From positions 62,886,397-62,950,396 of the forward strand of contig NC_037088.1 of NCBI RefSeq assembly GCF_002994745.2: a DNA stretch of 64,000 bases, in the 5' to 3' direction. Below the pieces are notes generated by a model. The model was given only the letters and a program-made list of their open reading frames with translations, did no database searches and was not told the DNA's origin. How positions within the stretch are numbered: position 1 is the first letter of the stretch; the number at the start of each line of letters is the position of its first letter. Source of the stretch: Rosa chinensis (Eukaryota > Streptophyta > Magnoliopsida > Rosales > Rosaceae). Shown here piece after piece: positions 46,864-58,890 of this stretch. Made by a program: the position numbers and the translations under genes.

Positions 46864-47072
46864 TGTTTAAAGAAAAAGAGATTCGAGAGAATTTGTAGAG
46901 AGAATTGTGTTCTTATTATTGAGAATAGGAGCCCTATATATAGGGATTACAAAGTGCTAGTTCTAATGTTACAAGGAATACCAATCCGTGTAGGATTGGG
47001 AAATCTAGAACCTTCTCTCCTATTGCTACTCCTAGTTTGATAAGGCACACTAATAACTGATTTCCTTCAACA
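46864..47072 (-). repeat. 5' LTR of the copia element
   Basis: 209 bp partner of 40914-41122, one visible mismatch. Confidence 0.93.
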
Positions 47073-47753
47073 GCAAGTGATTAGGTTCCTAGGTTAATTG
47101 AGACGCGTCGTACTCAAGATACCTTGTGATGTCTCGTTTTTCTATTACGTAATGATTTCTTTGTGGTAAATCTAGAGTTGCGTCAACCTAGGTTGCATCT
47201 TAGAAAATAGGTTAGATGTAGAGCATCTCTCACCTAGCACACAAGGAAAAACAATAGGTTAATTCAGGCGTTGGGTTAACTTGAGCATCTTCATCCATAG
47301 ATAAATGAAATTAGGTTGAACATGATTAGTTTACTTGATTGATTGGTGGAGGATGCAATTCCTCTAACTTGTTTTATCTTTGATTTTCAAAACCCTAAAT
47401 CAAGTTTTTTATTTTATTTTAGGAGTCATTTAGTGTTTCATTTTTATTTAATTAGTCCGTCAACCAAAACACCTTCAAAAATTATCAAATTTTGTCAGTA
47501 GTTAGTTTATCATGTGTAGAGTCTGTCAGTAAAATTTCGTGACATTTAGAGTAGTTTAGAGTCATCTGCCAATCAGATCTTTCTAACTGAACAGTTTATG
47601 ATTTATTTTGTTTTGAGTCTTTAGATTAGTGATTAGACCACAATCTCTTGCAAGAACGATCCCTACTTACCTATACTATTTTTGACATTCTTGTAGGGTT
47701 AAGTTATAGACATCTTTGTGCATCTATTTAGGTGGATAGAAATAGCCTATCAA

Positions 47754-48140
47754 TTTTTGGCGCGGGTCGCCGGGGATTGTTGTTTTTAATTACTAGCTTG
47801 TCTATATTTTGTTTATTTTTGTTCTTGATCTGTATCTATTCTAACTTTCTTTTCTTTTTCTTTTTGTTTTGCATTGTGGCATCCTTAGTAGATGTGTTCC
47901 ACATGCTCCTTGGTTGGTCATTCAATGGAGACATGTCCAAACATGCAATATCAAGCTTACTTCAATCAAAATAACATGTTTGGAGGATATCAAGCAAACC
48001 AAAGGCATTGGAATGATCAGTATGTGCCTCCGTACAATCCAGCATGGGATAAACAAAGGTCCAAATATTTTCCTTACTCGACACGATTCGTAAGCTTGCG
48101 AGAGTTTATGCATCAAGTCATAACCCAGAAGATGGAAATA
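47754..48140 (+). pseudogene. Primer-binding site and gag zinc-knuckle remnant of Tat/Athila-like element
   Basis: A tRNA-Asp-like primer-binding site (about 47756-47780) is followed by a short ORF part with CSTCSLVGHSMETC, a CCHC knuckle, and an Asn/Gln/Tyr-rich tail such as seen in Athila-type Gag. Similarity ends near 48140, where sequence like the end of a PIF/Harbinger element begins (aacttgctctaa at about 48195-48206). Confidence 0.45.
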
Positions 48141-48407
48141 AACATTTTTTTAAAAAAAATAGTGAATAGTATCTGACCCAATGACCTAACTGATAAACTT
48201 GCTCTAAAAGACTTACAATCATGGAAATAGTAAAAGGCAACACATAGAAGCTTAGAAAGTAAAAAATTATTTAAATAAAAAACAAAATAGCTAAGAAATT
48301 CAAAAAGTGATTGTGACTATTATGTTGACCATGCATAATAGATTGTGAGGGCCACATAAAATCATATATATAAATATAGACTAATATTCTGACTCGTGTA
48401 ATATATA

Positions 48408-48415
48408 TATGGAAA

Positions 48416-48483
<68 letters not shown>
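48408..48483. repeat. (TA)n(GA)n microsatellite
   Basis: A-run, TA run (about 48423-48446), then GA run (48447-48482). Confidence 0.9.
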
Positions 48484-48485
<2 letters not shown>

Positions 48486-48679
48486 TGTTATTTGTTAAGG
48501 AAACTCAACAACGTTGGGGGACAGTGACCCACTCCAGCCCTCATAAATATCCGTCACTGTGCTGGAGTAAGACACAAAAACACACATATCTAAAAAAAAA
48601 AAAGTAAAAAGATATACGTCACGGATATACACAATTACACATCCTAATATATACTTGATACGCATCCTCAATTCTTTTT

Positions 48680-49087
48680 GAATAATTCTTAAGTTCACCT
48701 ATTGGGTGAATGAGCATATTCACAATCTCTTGCGATTAAGGCATAACTTTATAATTTTCTAATCCGACCATTCATGTTGTATAACGTAACACAAAGATTA
48801 GCTGTGTAAAAAACCAATCAAATTGAAGACCTTTTAGTTATTCATTTTTATGAAATACATGGACGGTTCATCATAATAGTAGTAAGTGTTGTTAGAACCA
48901 TCCATTTGTTTGATTCAATTAGATAATTAAACGATTTCTGATTTGATTGATTTTTTACAGAGATGATCTTTAAAGTCTTATTTAAGATATGGACCGTTGG
49001 ATTATAAATTTATTAAGTAAAAGTATGTTAATCGACAATGGAGGTGAATATGCTCATTCACCTTAGGGGTGAACTTAAGAATTGTTC
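48680..49087. mobile_element. MITE (408 bp), 9 bp target duplication
   Basis: Ends gaataattcttaagttcacc and gaacttaagaattgttc are inverted repeats that continue through tgaatgagcatattcac. Perfect duplication attcttttt (48671-48679, 49088-49096). Mutator-type by duplication length. No ORF. Confidence 0.8.
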
Positions 49088-49096
49088 ATTCTTTTT

Positions 49097-49900
49097 TATT
49101 TTTTGGACAAAGTGGATTTCCACGACACCCTTGCAGCAACTGAAATAAAAAAAAATTGAAACATATTGAGAGATCTTAAATACCAAATTAGACTCGGTAA
49201 AACCTTTAACTAATTGTGGAGTTGAAGTTTACAAAACCTGGAAATTATTATATGCACCGACGGTGTAAATGACCCAACCCTTATAAAATAATCTCAACCC
49301 TTGATATTTATTATCAACTTTATTTTTAATAAACAAAAAGTGTATTTAATGCAATCTAACCATTCATTTATGTTGGTGCAAGTACACGGCGGTGCTCTGA
49401 ATAATCTCTCTACAAAACCATCAACTCCATGACCAGAGTCTCTCAAAGCATTAGGCCTTGGCTTTGTTGTTGCTAATAATGGTAAAGGCCCGTAACGGTA
49501 ATACTTTACTTTTTTATCCCACATGCATTGACGAGAACAACAACCGATGCTTCCATCAATTAAACCACTACCATTATAATCATTACCCAAATTGGATGTA
49601 GATCATATTACAATGGTTAACAATTGTGAAGACCTAGCCTCTTTGTTTTAACTTAATTAGCAAAAACTTCAACCGATCTTGTTGGGTATTACAAAATAGA
49701 TATCATATTGAAGTCGTTTACGATTTTTAAAGGTAAGTTAATATCAACATCTTTGCCCGATATATTTAACTGATAAGAACTTTTGGTTTCCATAAATAAG
49801 GTTGATAAGAACTTTTGACTATTATTAATCGTTAGAAGGCAGAATGAGAGATAAATGTGTATATTGAACAAGGATATAATAGGAAGATTATGAGATAAGT
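49097..49900. other. No gene seen
   Basis: AT-rich. A motif atgcaccgacggtgtaaatg (about 49252) resembles the end of a MITE, but no partner end was found. Confidence 0.5.
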
Positions 49901-49904
49901 ACAT

Positions 49905-51162
49905 AAAATTTCTCGCCACGGAAATCTGGTCAGAGTAGAGGAATACAGACAAAGCTTTCGGCTAACTTCATACTTGATCATGCAACCATGTGAAGACTAG
50001 TTTGATATCTCCTATGCTTACCCTCAACTTATAATTTTTTTAGGTACAACGGTAGCACTCAGCAGTGCCGCTTAACGGATTAATAGTAAAGATCGATAGA
50101 GCAATTTGGGAACGACGTACAGTGACAATACAGTTGACAAGCTCTCTTTTAACTAGTGTTACCCTAATTCTACTTCCATCAAGCTCTCTTTCAACTAGTG
50201 TTTGGGGAGGATTCGGTGCATAGAATAATTTACCGACTTTATTTTAGCATGCTCCTTTTAGCAATAAATGTCGTTAATAAATGTCGTTATGCAACAACTA
50301 CGTATAACAGCTAACCACCCGTCCACATTGGCGGCAATAATTGTCTTAAATTAAAGCAATTCATCCATCAACGCCCCCAGGCTGAACACCATTAATTGAT
50401 TGAGAGGAATTAATCACTTAAGTACGTATGTACCGAAGACCGGAGACACCTCGTGATTATAATAATCCAACGACTTTCACGTGTCACCATTTTGTTTAAA
50501 GCTCAGGTTGCTTAATCATTGCAAGTGGTCTAATGGTTCTTGTCTAGTTGTTAGGTATGCTCCTCAACTTAGGTTCGAACCTCTAAGCTGTCAAAGTGAC
50601 AAAGCACTGTGCTACAATACACAGTTAGAACATTTCACATATTCTGAAGTAGTTTAAATTAGGCCGAAGAAGTCTTTAAGTTCCTCTTAACAAAAAAAAA
50701 AAAAACTCAGATAGCTCAAGTGAGAACTTAGCTAAGTAGAATCCTCTCCCCTCCTTTAATGGAGTGGAGCCTTAAAGTTTTTCGTAATAAGTTGGTGCAG
50801 TGACAGTTGGATGAGTACTCATCTCTTCACAAGTTCACATGCAGCTAGCTTTACGTCCCTTCTGATAGTACTGTCTCTTCCCATGCAGCCGTACGTCCCT
50901 TCTGATCGATCGTATACATAATTATGTGTCTCGTCTCCACATGCAGCTAGCTTTACGTCCCTTCTGATAGTAGTACTGTCTCCTCCCATGCAGCTGTACG
51001 CCCCTTCTGATCGATCATATACATAATTATGTGTCTCGTGTTCAAACTGTTTGCAATACTAATATTTCACGTACATCAGATATATTAATCTAACAAATTC
51101 ATGTTTCATCTAACAAATTGATTCTGTGCCACGTTTGTGTAATCTGTGCTCTCTAGCTCTAG
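49905..51162 (+). other. Duplicated 5' region of P450 copy 3
   Basis: 49910-50160 matches 10690-10955 and 50270-51160 matches 17000-17535 (P450 copy 2 upstream region), with the copy 2 side carrying all transposon insertions in between. A shorter internal tandem duplication (ccatgcagctgtacg... / catgcagccgtacg..., 50880-51030) is present in copy 3. Probably holds the distal promoter. Confidence 0.75.
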
Positions 51163-51170
51163 TATATATA
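51163..51170 (+). promoter_or_regulatory. TATA box of P450 copy 3
   Basis: tatatata in ctagtatatatagctggttt, 179 bases before the ATG at 51349; same context in copy 2. Confidence 0.65.
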
Positions 51171-51348
51171 GCTGGTTTCAGCTCCTGATTGTACACCGAG
51201 GCTATCATTCTAATACAGGCTTTTATTTTCCTCTCCATTTTTCTGTTTTCTCTGTTTTCCTTGAAAACGCTTCCTCTAACCTCATCATCTTTCGTAGAGG
51301 CTAGGTACTCTACAATCTTCAATATCATTCAGAATTAAGCGAGTGATA

Positions 51349-54300
51349 ATGGATTTTCTTTCCACTGCTGCACCTACCATAGTAATAATTTTAGCAGTAA
51401 TTCTTTTACCGGTAATTTTTTGGCCGTTGAAGAACAAGAGATACCCACCTGTTGCCGGAACTATCGTACACCTATTTAAATATCGCTTCAAGCTGCACGA
51501 TTACTTCACTGAGCTTGCATGCAATTACAAAACATACAGGATAAGTGTCTTGTTCAAATATATAGTTTTCACAGCAGATCCTGCAAATGTTGAATACTTG
51601 CTCAAGACGAACTTTGCAAACTATGGCAAGGTATATATGTTATCGAACTGATGGGTTAAATAACCCAATTCTATTTTGATTCATTTTGCATTTTATTTGA
51701 TTGTTGAATAGTTTTTATTTTTTTATTATTTTTTTAAATATAGTAATGCTACTGATCTAAATTTGGGTTTCAAATGATGATATGACATGTAACATGTTAG
51801 GGAATTTTCTTAGATACCCGGGTGTTTGCCATACACCCATTTGTTAAATATTTTGGACCATTAGATTAGTAATACATCCAATGGTCCAAAATATTTAAAA
51901 TTTGGTAACTTGTTTAACCCTTAGCCAAGTGATTGACAATTACGTTTTTTTTCCTTTCGAAAAAAATAAATAAATAAATAAATAAAAAACCTTCTAACTT
52001 AGGCTCAACAAATTACAATTAGTTAAAAAGTCTTTATAACTAATTAATTTTATTATTAGCCAATTAATGTTTGATTAATACAATAATACTTGATTATCAA
52101 TTGACAATTACATTTTTTTTCCTTATTAAAAACAAAAGCATTCTAACCTAGGCTCACTAAATTAGTATTAGTTAAATAGGTTTTATTACTAATTAATTAA
52201 TTCTAACTTAGGCTCAACAAATTACAATTAGCTAAATAGTCATTATTACTAATTAATTTATTATTAGCCAATTAATGTTTGATTAATACAATAATACTTG
52301 ATTATCAATTGACAATTACACAATTGACAATTACATTTTTTTCCTTATTAAAAACAAAAACCTTCTAACCTAGGCTCATGAAATTAGTATTAGTTAAATA
52401 GGTTTTATTACTAATTAATTATATCAAAAGTAGTTTCCTTAACCAAATATAATGATTTTTACATGCATTTTACGACAACCACAACCATTAATATAAAAAT
52501 AAATAATCTTTGTTATAGATGTAGTAACTATTTCACGTACAACTTGTTATTATTGCTTTTTGAACTAAATTACAAATGTTACCACAATGTGTTATCATAT
52601 AGGTAAACCATTATATTTTGACTAAAACTATGTATGTCCTCATTGGTGTAATGAAGTTCTCCCCTGCGTAATTAAAGTAATATATTGTGTAATTTCCGTC
52701 GTTGAAGTTATAATTACTTTCAATTCGATATAATTTACCATAAACTACAACAATTGATATAAAAACGATACTTTTTGTTCTAATTGTAGTAATTACTCCA
52801 TCTACAACCTATTTATGGACAATTTAACATGTGTCACAACAAATTTATTGTTAGAGTGTAAATCTTCATGTTTTTATCATTAATGAAATTATTACTTCAA
52901 TGACCATGCATTTTACCATAATTCATGTCAATTGGTGTAAAAGCGGTAATTTTTGTTCTATTTGTAATAATTACTCCACCTAAACTAATGTACTAGTTTA
53001 TGGACAATTTAATGATAATAAATTTGTAGTCATAAACTCATAATGGTAAATCTTTATGTTTTTATCATTAATGAAATGATTACTACAATGACTACACATT
53101 TTACCACGACCCCCAACAATGGATGTAAAAGTGCTCACTTTTGTTCTATTTGTAGTAATTACTTCAAAAACTGCATCATTTACAAGATAATCAATCATCT
53201 TACAATTCTGACAACAATTGTGTTGTGAACATTGTAAAATTAATATTAGACCAAAAGATATATAAGTACTCTATATTGTAAAAAGGTTCTCCATTGGATA
53301 ATTAATGTTCTCTATTTAATAAAAGTTGTTCAACTATGATATTTACATCTTTGACCACTCAATTACAATAACCACAATAAGTGTGGTCATAAGTCGTAAT
53401 TTTAGTTCTACTAGGTGTAATTTATTATTTTGACAATATATGTTACATGTTTCTGAACAGTATTACATATCAAGATAGAATGTGTTGTTAATATGATAAA
53501 TTTTATTTTTTAAAATGACATATGTCAACATTTAAGTGGATAACATTTTAACATTACATTAATTTATTAAAAATAATAATAATAAGGGTATGACATACAT
53601 CAAGGTACCTTAGACGACCCCAACATGTTAGATACAAACCTAATAATTAGATGATCGACAACATATATGTTTTTCCAAATGAAATACTGTTGTGAACAGA
53701 AAAACCGATTGGTGGGAACCAAAAAGAATGACGATTAAGAAATAAAGTCTCCAAAATTTTCCTCATGATAGAGTGTCCCAAGTACTTTTGTATTAATTGA
53801 TCAATAGTCACAGAGCTTGCTAGCTTAGGCTTGACTAATATTGTGTGCATGTCCTTCCTTTCTAACAACGTAATGATCATTGATATGTTATTAATGGGTC
53901 TGCCAGCTGAGAAGTAGTGCCTATCTTAACAACCTCAATCTCACCATCTTAATACTTTCCCTGACTGCAAAATATCTTGACGCAGTGGACCTTTTGTTAT
54001 TCTTGGCAAAAAACCCAGCTACAGCATTGTCACAGTACAATCTAAGAGGCCTCTGAATGGAATCCACAATCTTAATTTCTAAAAGAAAATTTCTTAACCA
54101 CAGTGTTTGTCCTGTTGCCTCATGAACTGCTATATACTCAGCTTGCATAGTTGATGTAGCTGTCATTGTTTGTTTTACACTTTTCTATGATACTGCGCCC
54201 CCAGCCATAAAAAATATAGGCTGAAGTAGACTTTAAATCATCAATATCTGTCTTATAAGATGCATCAGTATAGCCAACCACTTCCAACTCTCGATTTTCG

Positions 54301-56165
54301 AGTTTTCTATAGGCAATCATATTATCTTTTGTTCTCTGCAAGTATCTTAACACCTTACCAGCTATCCGATGTTCGTGCCCAGGATTAGACTGATATCTAG
54401 ACAACATTCCCACAGGAAAAGCTATATCAGGCCTTGTACACTCTTGGCAGATCAATGATCATTACGACTTGATTTGTTGCTATCAAGTCCTAATTAAGCG
54501 AATTTGGATCGTTCGTGATTTGGTTAAATTAATACAACGATTTTGTAGGGAGAATACGTGCACAGCCTCATATCAGATGTTGTAGGCGACGGGATCTTCT
54601 CTGTGGATGGGGAAAAATGGCGGCATCAGAGGAAGACATCAAGCTCTCACTTCTCAACAAAAATACTTAGAGAGTTTAGCAGTGAAATCTTCAAGACCAA
54701 TGCAGTAAAGCTTGCTGGCATAATTCATGAAGCTGCAACCCGTGACGAATCAATAGAGATGCAAGTGAGTTTGCAAATTTCTTAAATATCACATACTACA
54801 TATATAGCACTGTACGTTGTTGTTGCTGTGGAAAGTTTTTCTTTTTCTTGAAAATCGATCAATTAATCGATGTTTGTTTTGTTGGAAGGATTTGTTTATG
54901 AAATCAACCTTGGATTCAATCGTCAAGATTCTACTTGGTTTCGATCTAGGCACCATGTCGAAAACAAACAATGAAGAAAGTATCCGGTTTTCCAATGCTT
55001 TTGACGCTGGAAACGCAGCTTCCCTTTTTCGTGTTGGTGATATCGTGTGGAAGATCAAACGGTTCTTGAACATTGGTACAGAAGCAATGCTAAGAGAACA
55101 TATGAAAGTGGTGGATCAATTTATATACAAATTAATCAACAAAAAGATTGAAAGACTCCATAATCCAGAAGATGATGATGAGCTACCTGTGAGTTACCTT
55201 TCTCAATTTTTCTGTTCTAGATTAAATTAATACAGTATTAGTTGCTTCTATGTTACTGATATGTGAGGTTAAATGACAGCTAAAGAAAAAAGACTTCGTC
55301 TCCAGGCTTTTAGAAACTTGTGAAACTGATCCAAAGTACTTGAGAGACATAGTCCTCACTTTTATTGCTGCCGGCAAAGACACAACTGCCTCTGCTCTTT
55401 CATGGTTTTTCTATATGATGTGCAAACATCTTGATATACAAGAAAAGATTGCACAGGAAGTTAGAGAAGCAACAGGCCTAAATAATAGTTCAAGCGTTGA
55501 TGAAGTTGCAGCCAACCTTACTGAAGAGGCGCTTAACAAAATGCAATATCTCCATGCAGCTTTGAATGAGACGCTCAGACTCTATCCCACAGTTCCAATG
55601 GTAAATTAACATATTATCTAAATGCCATACATGATTATTTAAATCGTTCTTTACAGTACTTCTTAGTTACTAAGTTTAATGTTGTCATTTGTTTATAGAA
55701 TGCGAGGATTTGTTTTTCTGATGATGTCTGGCCAGATGGATATAGTATTAAGAAGGGGCAATTGGTGATATTCCAACCTTATTCAATGGGTCGTATGAAG
55801 TTTATATGGGGTGACGATGCAGAAGAGTTTCGACCAGAAAGATGGCTGGACGAAAATGGCAATTTTCAGGAAGAAAGCCCTTTTAAATTCCTGGCCTTCA
55901 ATGTAATTAAGAAAACTAAGCTGTTATTTGCATGATAAAGTCGCTTAATTGTGGGAGTACTGATGGTATTTTTACAATGCAGGCCGGCCCAAGAATTTGT
56001 ATGGGAAAAGACTATAGTTTTATCCTGATGAAGATCTTTGCTGCGGCGCTTTTAAACAACTACACATTCAAGCTCAGTGACGAGAAAAAAGTTGTCAAAT
56101 ACAAGATGATGGTCACACTCCATATCAATAAAGGCCTTAATGTTCATGCATCTCCAAGAGTTTGA
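51349..56165 (+). CDS. Cytochrome P450, CYP704 family, copy 3 (intact)
   Basis: Six exons: 51349-51630, 54549-54764, 54889-55188, 55280-55600, 55699-55902 and 55983-56165, all GT/AG and phase 0, giving 501 residues, a normal plant P450 length. Hydrophobic ER anchor at about residues 10-26, then the proline hinge YPPVAGT. I-helix AGKDTT at 297-302, K-helix ETLR at 363-366, FRPERW at 417-422, and the heme loop FNAGPRICMG with axial Cys447. Start chosen at the first ATG, which is conserved with copy 2 (MNFLS/MDFLS). Exon 3 has one extra Asp codon. Intron 1 is 2.9 kb because of a MULE-like insertion and a copia fragment. Family members hydroxylate long-chain fatty acids (cutin, sporopollenin precursors in characterised cases); this enzyme's substrate is not known. 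Confidence 0.93.
51801..53621. mobile_element. MULE-like element in intron 1 of P450 copy 3
   Basis: Flanked by a perfect 10 bp repeat aacatgttag (51791-51800, 53622-53631); copy 2 has this sequence once (18178-18187), the empty site. The TIRs are imperfect: ttagatacccgggtgtttgc at the left, and the inverted right end with taaggtacc, gatgtatg and catacc. The interior is AT-rich with tandem units of about 180 bp (52010-52420) and longer repeats around ttcatgtttttatcattaat (52870, 53060). No transposase. It is related to the 12004-16495 element. Confidence 0.85.
53882..54453 (-). pseudogene. Copia reverse-transcriptase/RNase H fragment in intron 1 of copy 3
   Basis: Minus-strand pieces 54455-54138 and 54166-53921. 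The first has CTRPDIAFPVGMLSRY and VGYTDASYKTD, the second STMQAEYIAVHEATGQTLWL and LYCDNAVA, all typical of the copia RNase H C-terminal region. One frameshift lies near 54150. No LTRs. It lies between two copies of aatgatcatt (53872-53881, 54454-54463), within a larger inverted repeat (cgtaatgatcattgat). Confidence 0.8.
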
Positions 56166-56668
56166 GCGTGGAATAAAGTTATTTTAAATGTTTTGTTTTA
56201 AACATCTTTCACCTTCCCATTAGAGTTAATCATTGAAAATAAAGAGGCTAGCCTTTACAATTTCATGTATTGTTCTTGTTTCTTTGATACATCAAACTTA
56301 TGGTGAATAAGTACTTGTAGTTGATGAGCATTGTCCATTAGTAAATCAAGGTATACGCATCATATATTTTGGGAAGTTGTATTGTAGATTTGTAGTAAAG
56401 GCAAATTGCAATATATGCTCTCCTTAGTTATCTTCATATTACATTTTTAAAGGCAAATACGTATGTACCCGGAACAACGCATCAACATATGTGTCATCAA
56501 AATGGATGGCGCCCTTTTAAAAAAATTCATTCGAAATCTATATTGCATATTATTTAGAGTTTCAAAATTTAGAATTTTAGACTAGGCATCATTCAAAAAA
56601 AATTATTGGACAGCGAGCTTGTGGTATATGAATTGTAGGTTGGCAGTCCAAGCAAGGCTCTTACCTTC
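56166..56668. other. 3' flank of P450 copy 3
   Basis: The first 150 bases are like the copy 2 3' flank. No ORF or repeat ends seen in the rest. Confidence 0.5.
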
Positions 56669-57860
56669 TTTTTTTTTTTTTTTTGAAGGGATTTGGAACC
56701 CAGTCAAGCTGAGAGGCTCATCTCCACGCCTGACTTATTATATTAAAATTAGAATCATGCATCGAGGGGGACATAGGGCCTTGACCTCGATTACAGTTAC
56801 ATGAGTCCTCATAGAGTACATCCTGAATAATACCAGAAGTTTCCTCTAACCAAACATCATTAAGATAATTTAAACTAGCAAGATGAGCTAATCTATGAGC
56901 TGCACCATTTGCTTCACGGAAGACATGACTAATCTGAATTGAGTGTAAAAATGCCAAATAAGACTTACAATCATCGATAATGCGCCCAATCTCATATCGG
57001 TCTTCCAAACTTTGAGACAACACTGCAACCATTAGTGAGCAATCACTTTCAAGTTCGAAACCATCCCACCCTTGGTGAATTGCCAAGAGGAGGCCTGCCT
57101 GACATGCCTCTGCCTCCATATGAAAAGCAAAGAGGGCATAGGGGAAGTAACGCACCATAGCTGCTAGGCAAGTACCATACGCATCACGTATTACAACACC
57201 AATACCACCGTCACTAAAACCAGCTCTATAGCTGCCATCAACATTAACTTTTAGTCTCCCTGTCAGTGGTTGTTTCCACTTTGCTTGAGGTCTTCTGACC
57301 CTAGTCTTTCCTGACAGATGAACCTTCTGATAATCTTCCAGAAATTGCAGCGCCCACCGAGCTGCATTATAGGCATTAAAAAAACTGTTCGTCCACACCA
57401 AATTATTACGTTCTGTCCAAATCACCCACAGATAAGTGAAGAATAAATTACGTTCATGCTCATTGAACACATCAACCACATTTTTAATCTATTCTTCCAA
57501 GCTAGTGGCTCTGACTTTAGTGGCCTTTAATCCCAATGCTCCAAAAGCCCAAAAACAATTAATGATACTACAATCCCTGAAGACGTGTAAACCATGCTCC
57601 ACCATGCCATGACAAAAAACACATCCCAAGTCTGGGAGTCTAACTCTTTTACTCAGGGCTTGTTTTGTAGGGATAATGCCCTTTAATAATCTCCATGCAA
57701 ACATGTGCACTTTAGGGGGTATACGTGCATGCCAAATCCACCTCCAATATTTATCATTTGACCCAACATAACCACTTGAACATGATGCTCGATCTGTAAC
57801 TCCATGCAAATTTCGTGCCACATGATAGCCATTTTTAACAGAGTACATACCTTTCTTAGT
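56669..57860 (-). pseudogene. 5'-truncated LINE (L1-type): zinc-binding region and RNase H
   Basis: On the minus strand, 57848-57489 carries the zf-RVT region (WIWHARIPPKVHMFAWRLLK, C.FCHGMVEHGLHVFRDC). After one TAG (57491-57489) the same frame continues to 56718 with an RNase H domain: VNVDGSYRAG, HMEAEACQAGL, LESDCSLMV and FREANGAAHRLAHLA. A T-run at 56669-56684 is the poly(A) tail on the minus strand. Reverse transcriptase and upstream parts are absent. LINEs move by target-primed reverse transcription and 5' truncation is usual. I did not find a clear target duplication. Confidence 0.85.
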
Positions 57861-58144
57861 AAAAGTTGCATTTCGTTAAATCTTATTCCGTTAAAGAAGT
57901 TGACAACTACTAACTTCTCAGTCACTGATTTGGTACCCATATATAAGACTTCAATCTCTAAGTTATTTCAGAAGTACAAACAGCTCATATAGAATTCTAA
58001 GAGCTTAAAATAAAAAATATAGGGAAATGTTACTGAGAAGATGAGATGAGATCATCCTAGTCTCTTTTGTCTCTTAGTGAGGTTGTCTTACAAGCTTTGG
58101 AAAATGATTTTTTTTTCTTTGAGATCTTCATATAATTTAGGAGA
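57861..58144. other. No gene seen
   Basis: AT-rich; the 5' boundary of the LINE is not sharp and may extend to about 57900. Confidence 0.4.
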
Positions 58145-58385
58145 CTTCTCCTTAGTCAGATTTCTCTAAAAAAGTTTACTCCTCACTCAGATTCGCTTTG
58201 AGGGGATTTTTTCTTACCTGAATTCTCCTCGAGGTGATTTCTCTTCACCAAGATTCCCTTTGAGTGAATTACTCCTTACCCATATTCGTCTTGAGGGGAT
58301 TTCTCTTCACACAAATTCACCTTGACAGATTTTCGCCTCACCAAAATTTGTCTTGAGAGATTTTACCTCGAGACATTTTTTCCAA
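58145..58385 (+). repeat. Imperfect tandem repeat, unit about 30 bp
   Basis: Around seven units of the form cttgaggggatttctcttca followed by cacaaattc or cagattcg. No known function. Confidence 0.7.
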
Positions 58386-58890
58386 ATAAATTGTAGCATC
58401 TCCATTAGGCCATATCCTGACTAGAAACCATTCTATTTAACACCTTCACATAACCTCCATATTTTATAACGTATGTTTCTCTATGAACAATTGAGTAATT
58501 TCTGATCTTTCTCTTCTGACATTTTACATATATTTCTTCATTTTATCGGATTATAATCATTATATCTCAAATATCTAATATATCGGAGATATTTGACGAT
58601 ATTAGAGAAATTTCAGAGAAACGTTGAAAAGTAAGATGTTTTTCTTCTATGATATATTTGTCCCTCAAAAAAGAAATATATCAGGAGATATATCGGAGAT
58701 TCTGCAGATATTTTAATCCTTGCTCTATGTCTATTTATTTGATTGATTGATTTCATTTATACAAAAAAATGATGATTTTGTACTTGTTATTGATCCTCAA
58801 TAAGATTTTGGAATTTCCCTTAAAATAAATAAAAGTTGACTAAAATTAGAATCTTAATCCAATAAGGAATATATTATCAAACTTCCCAGT
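58386..58890. other. AT-rich spacer, no gene seen
   Basis: Contains repeated atatcggagatat-like motifs (58570-58700) only. Confidence 0.5.

Larger units (their letters stand above)
40914..47072 (-). mobile_element. Ty1/copia retrotransposon, recent but gag/protease-deleted
   Basis: LTRs 40914-41122 and 46864-47072 (209 bp each) differ by one base as far as I can see (tcctggttt / tcctagttt). Perfect gcaag duplications (40909-40913, 47073-47077). It lies on the minus strand, with the 5' LTR on the right. The purine tract (aagggggag) abuts 41123. The sequence ttatcagcacgac next to the right LTR may be the primer-binding site. It inserted into the same Tat/Athila-like LTR as the gypsy element, 57 bases away from it. 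Confidence 0.93.
33068..48140 (+). mobile_element. Remnant of a Tat/Athila-type Ty3/gypsy element, split by two insertions
   Basis: Pieces are about 33240-35039, 40857-40913 and 47073-48140. They rejoin cleanly when the two nested elements and one copy of each duplication are removed. The left piece has an LTR-like layout with a TATA box (caatataaaagggc, about 34714) and a CT-rich leader. At 47754-47780 the sequence tttttggcgcgggtcgccgg resembles the Asp-tRNA primer-binding site typical of Tat/Athila elements. A Gag-like zinc knuckle follows. The true left end is not resolved. Confidence 0.45.

Noticed and set aside
52998..53228. ORFs inside the intron-1 MULE-like element
   Set aside because: AT-rich repeat translations with no domain, present on both strands.
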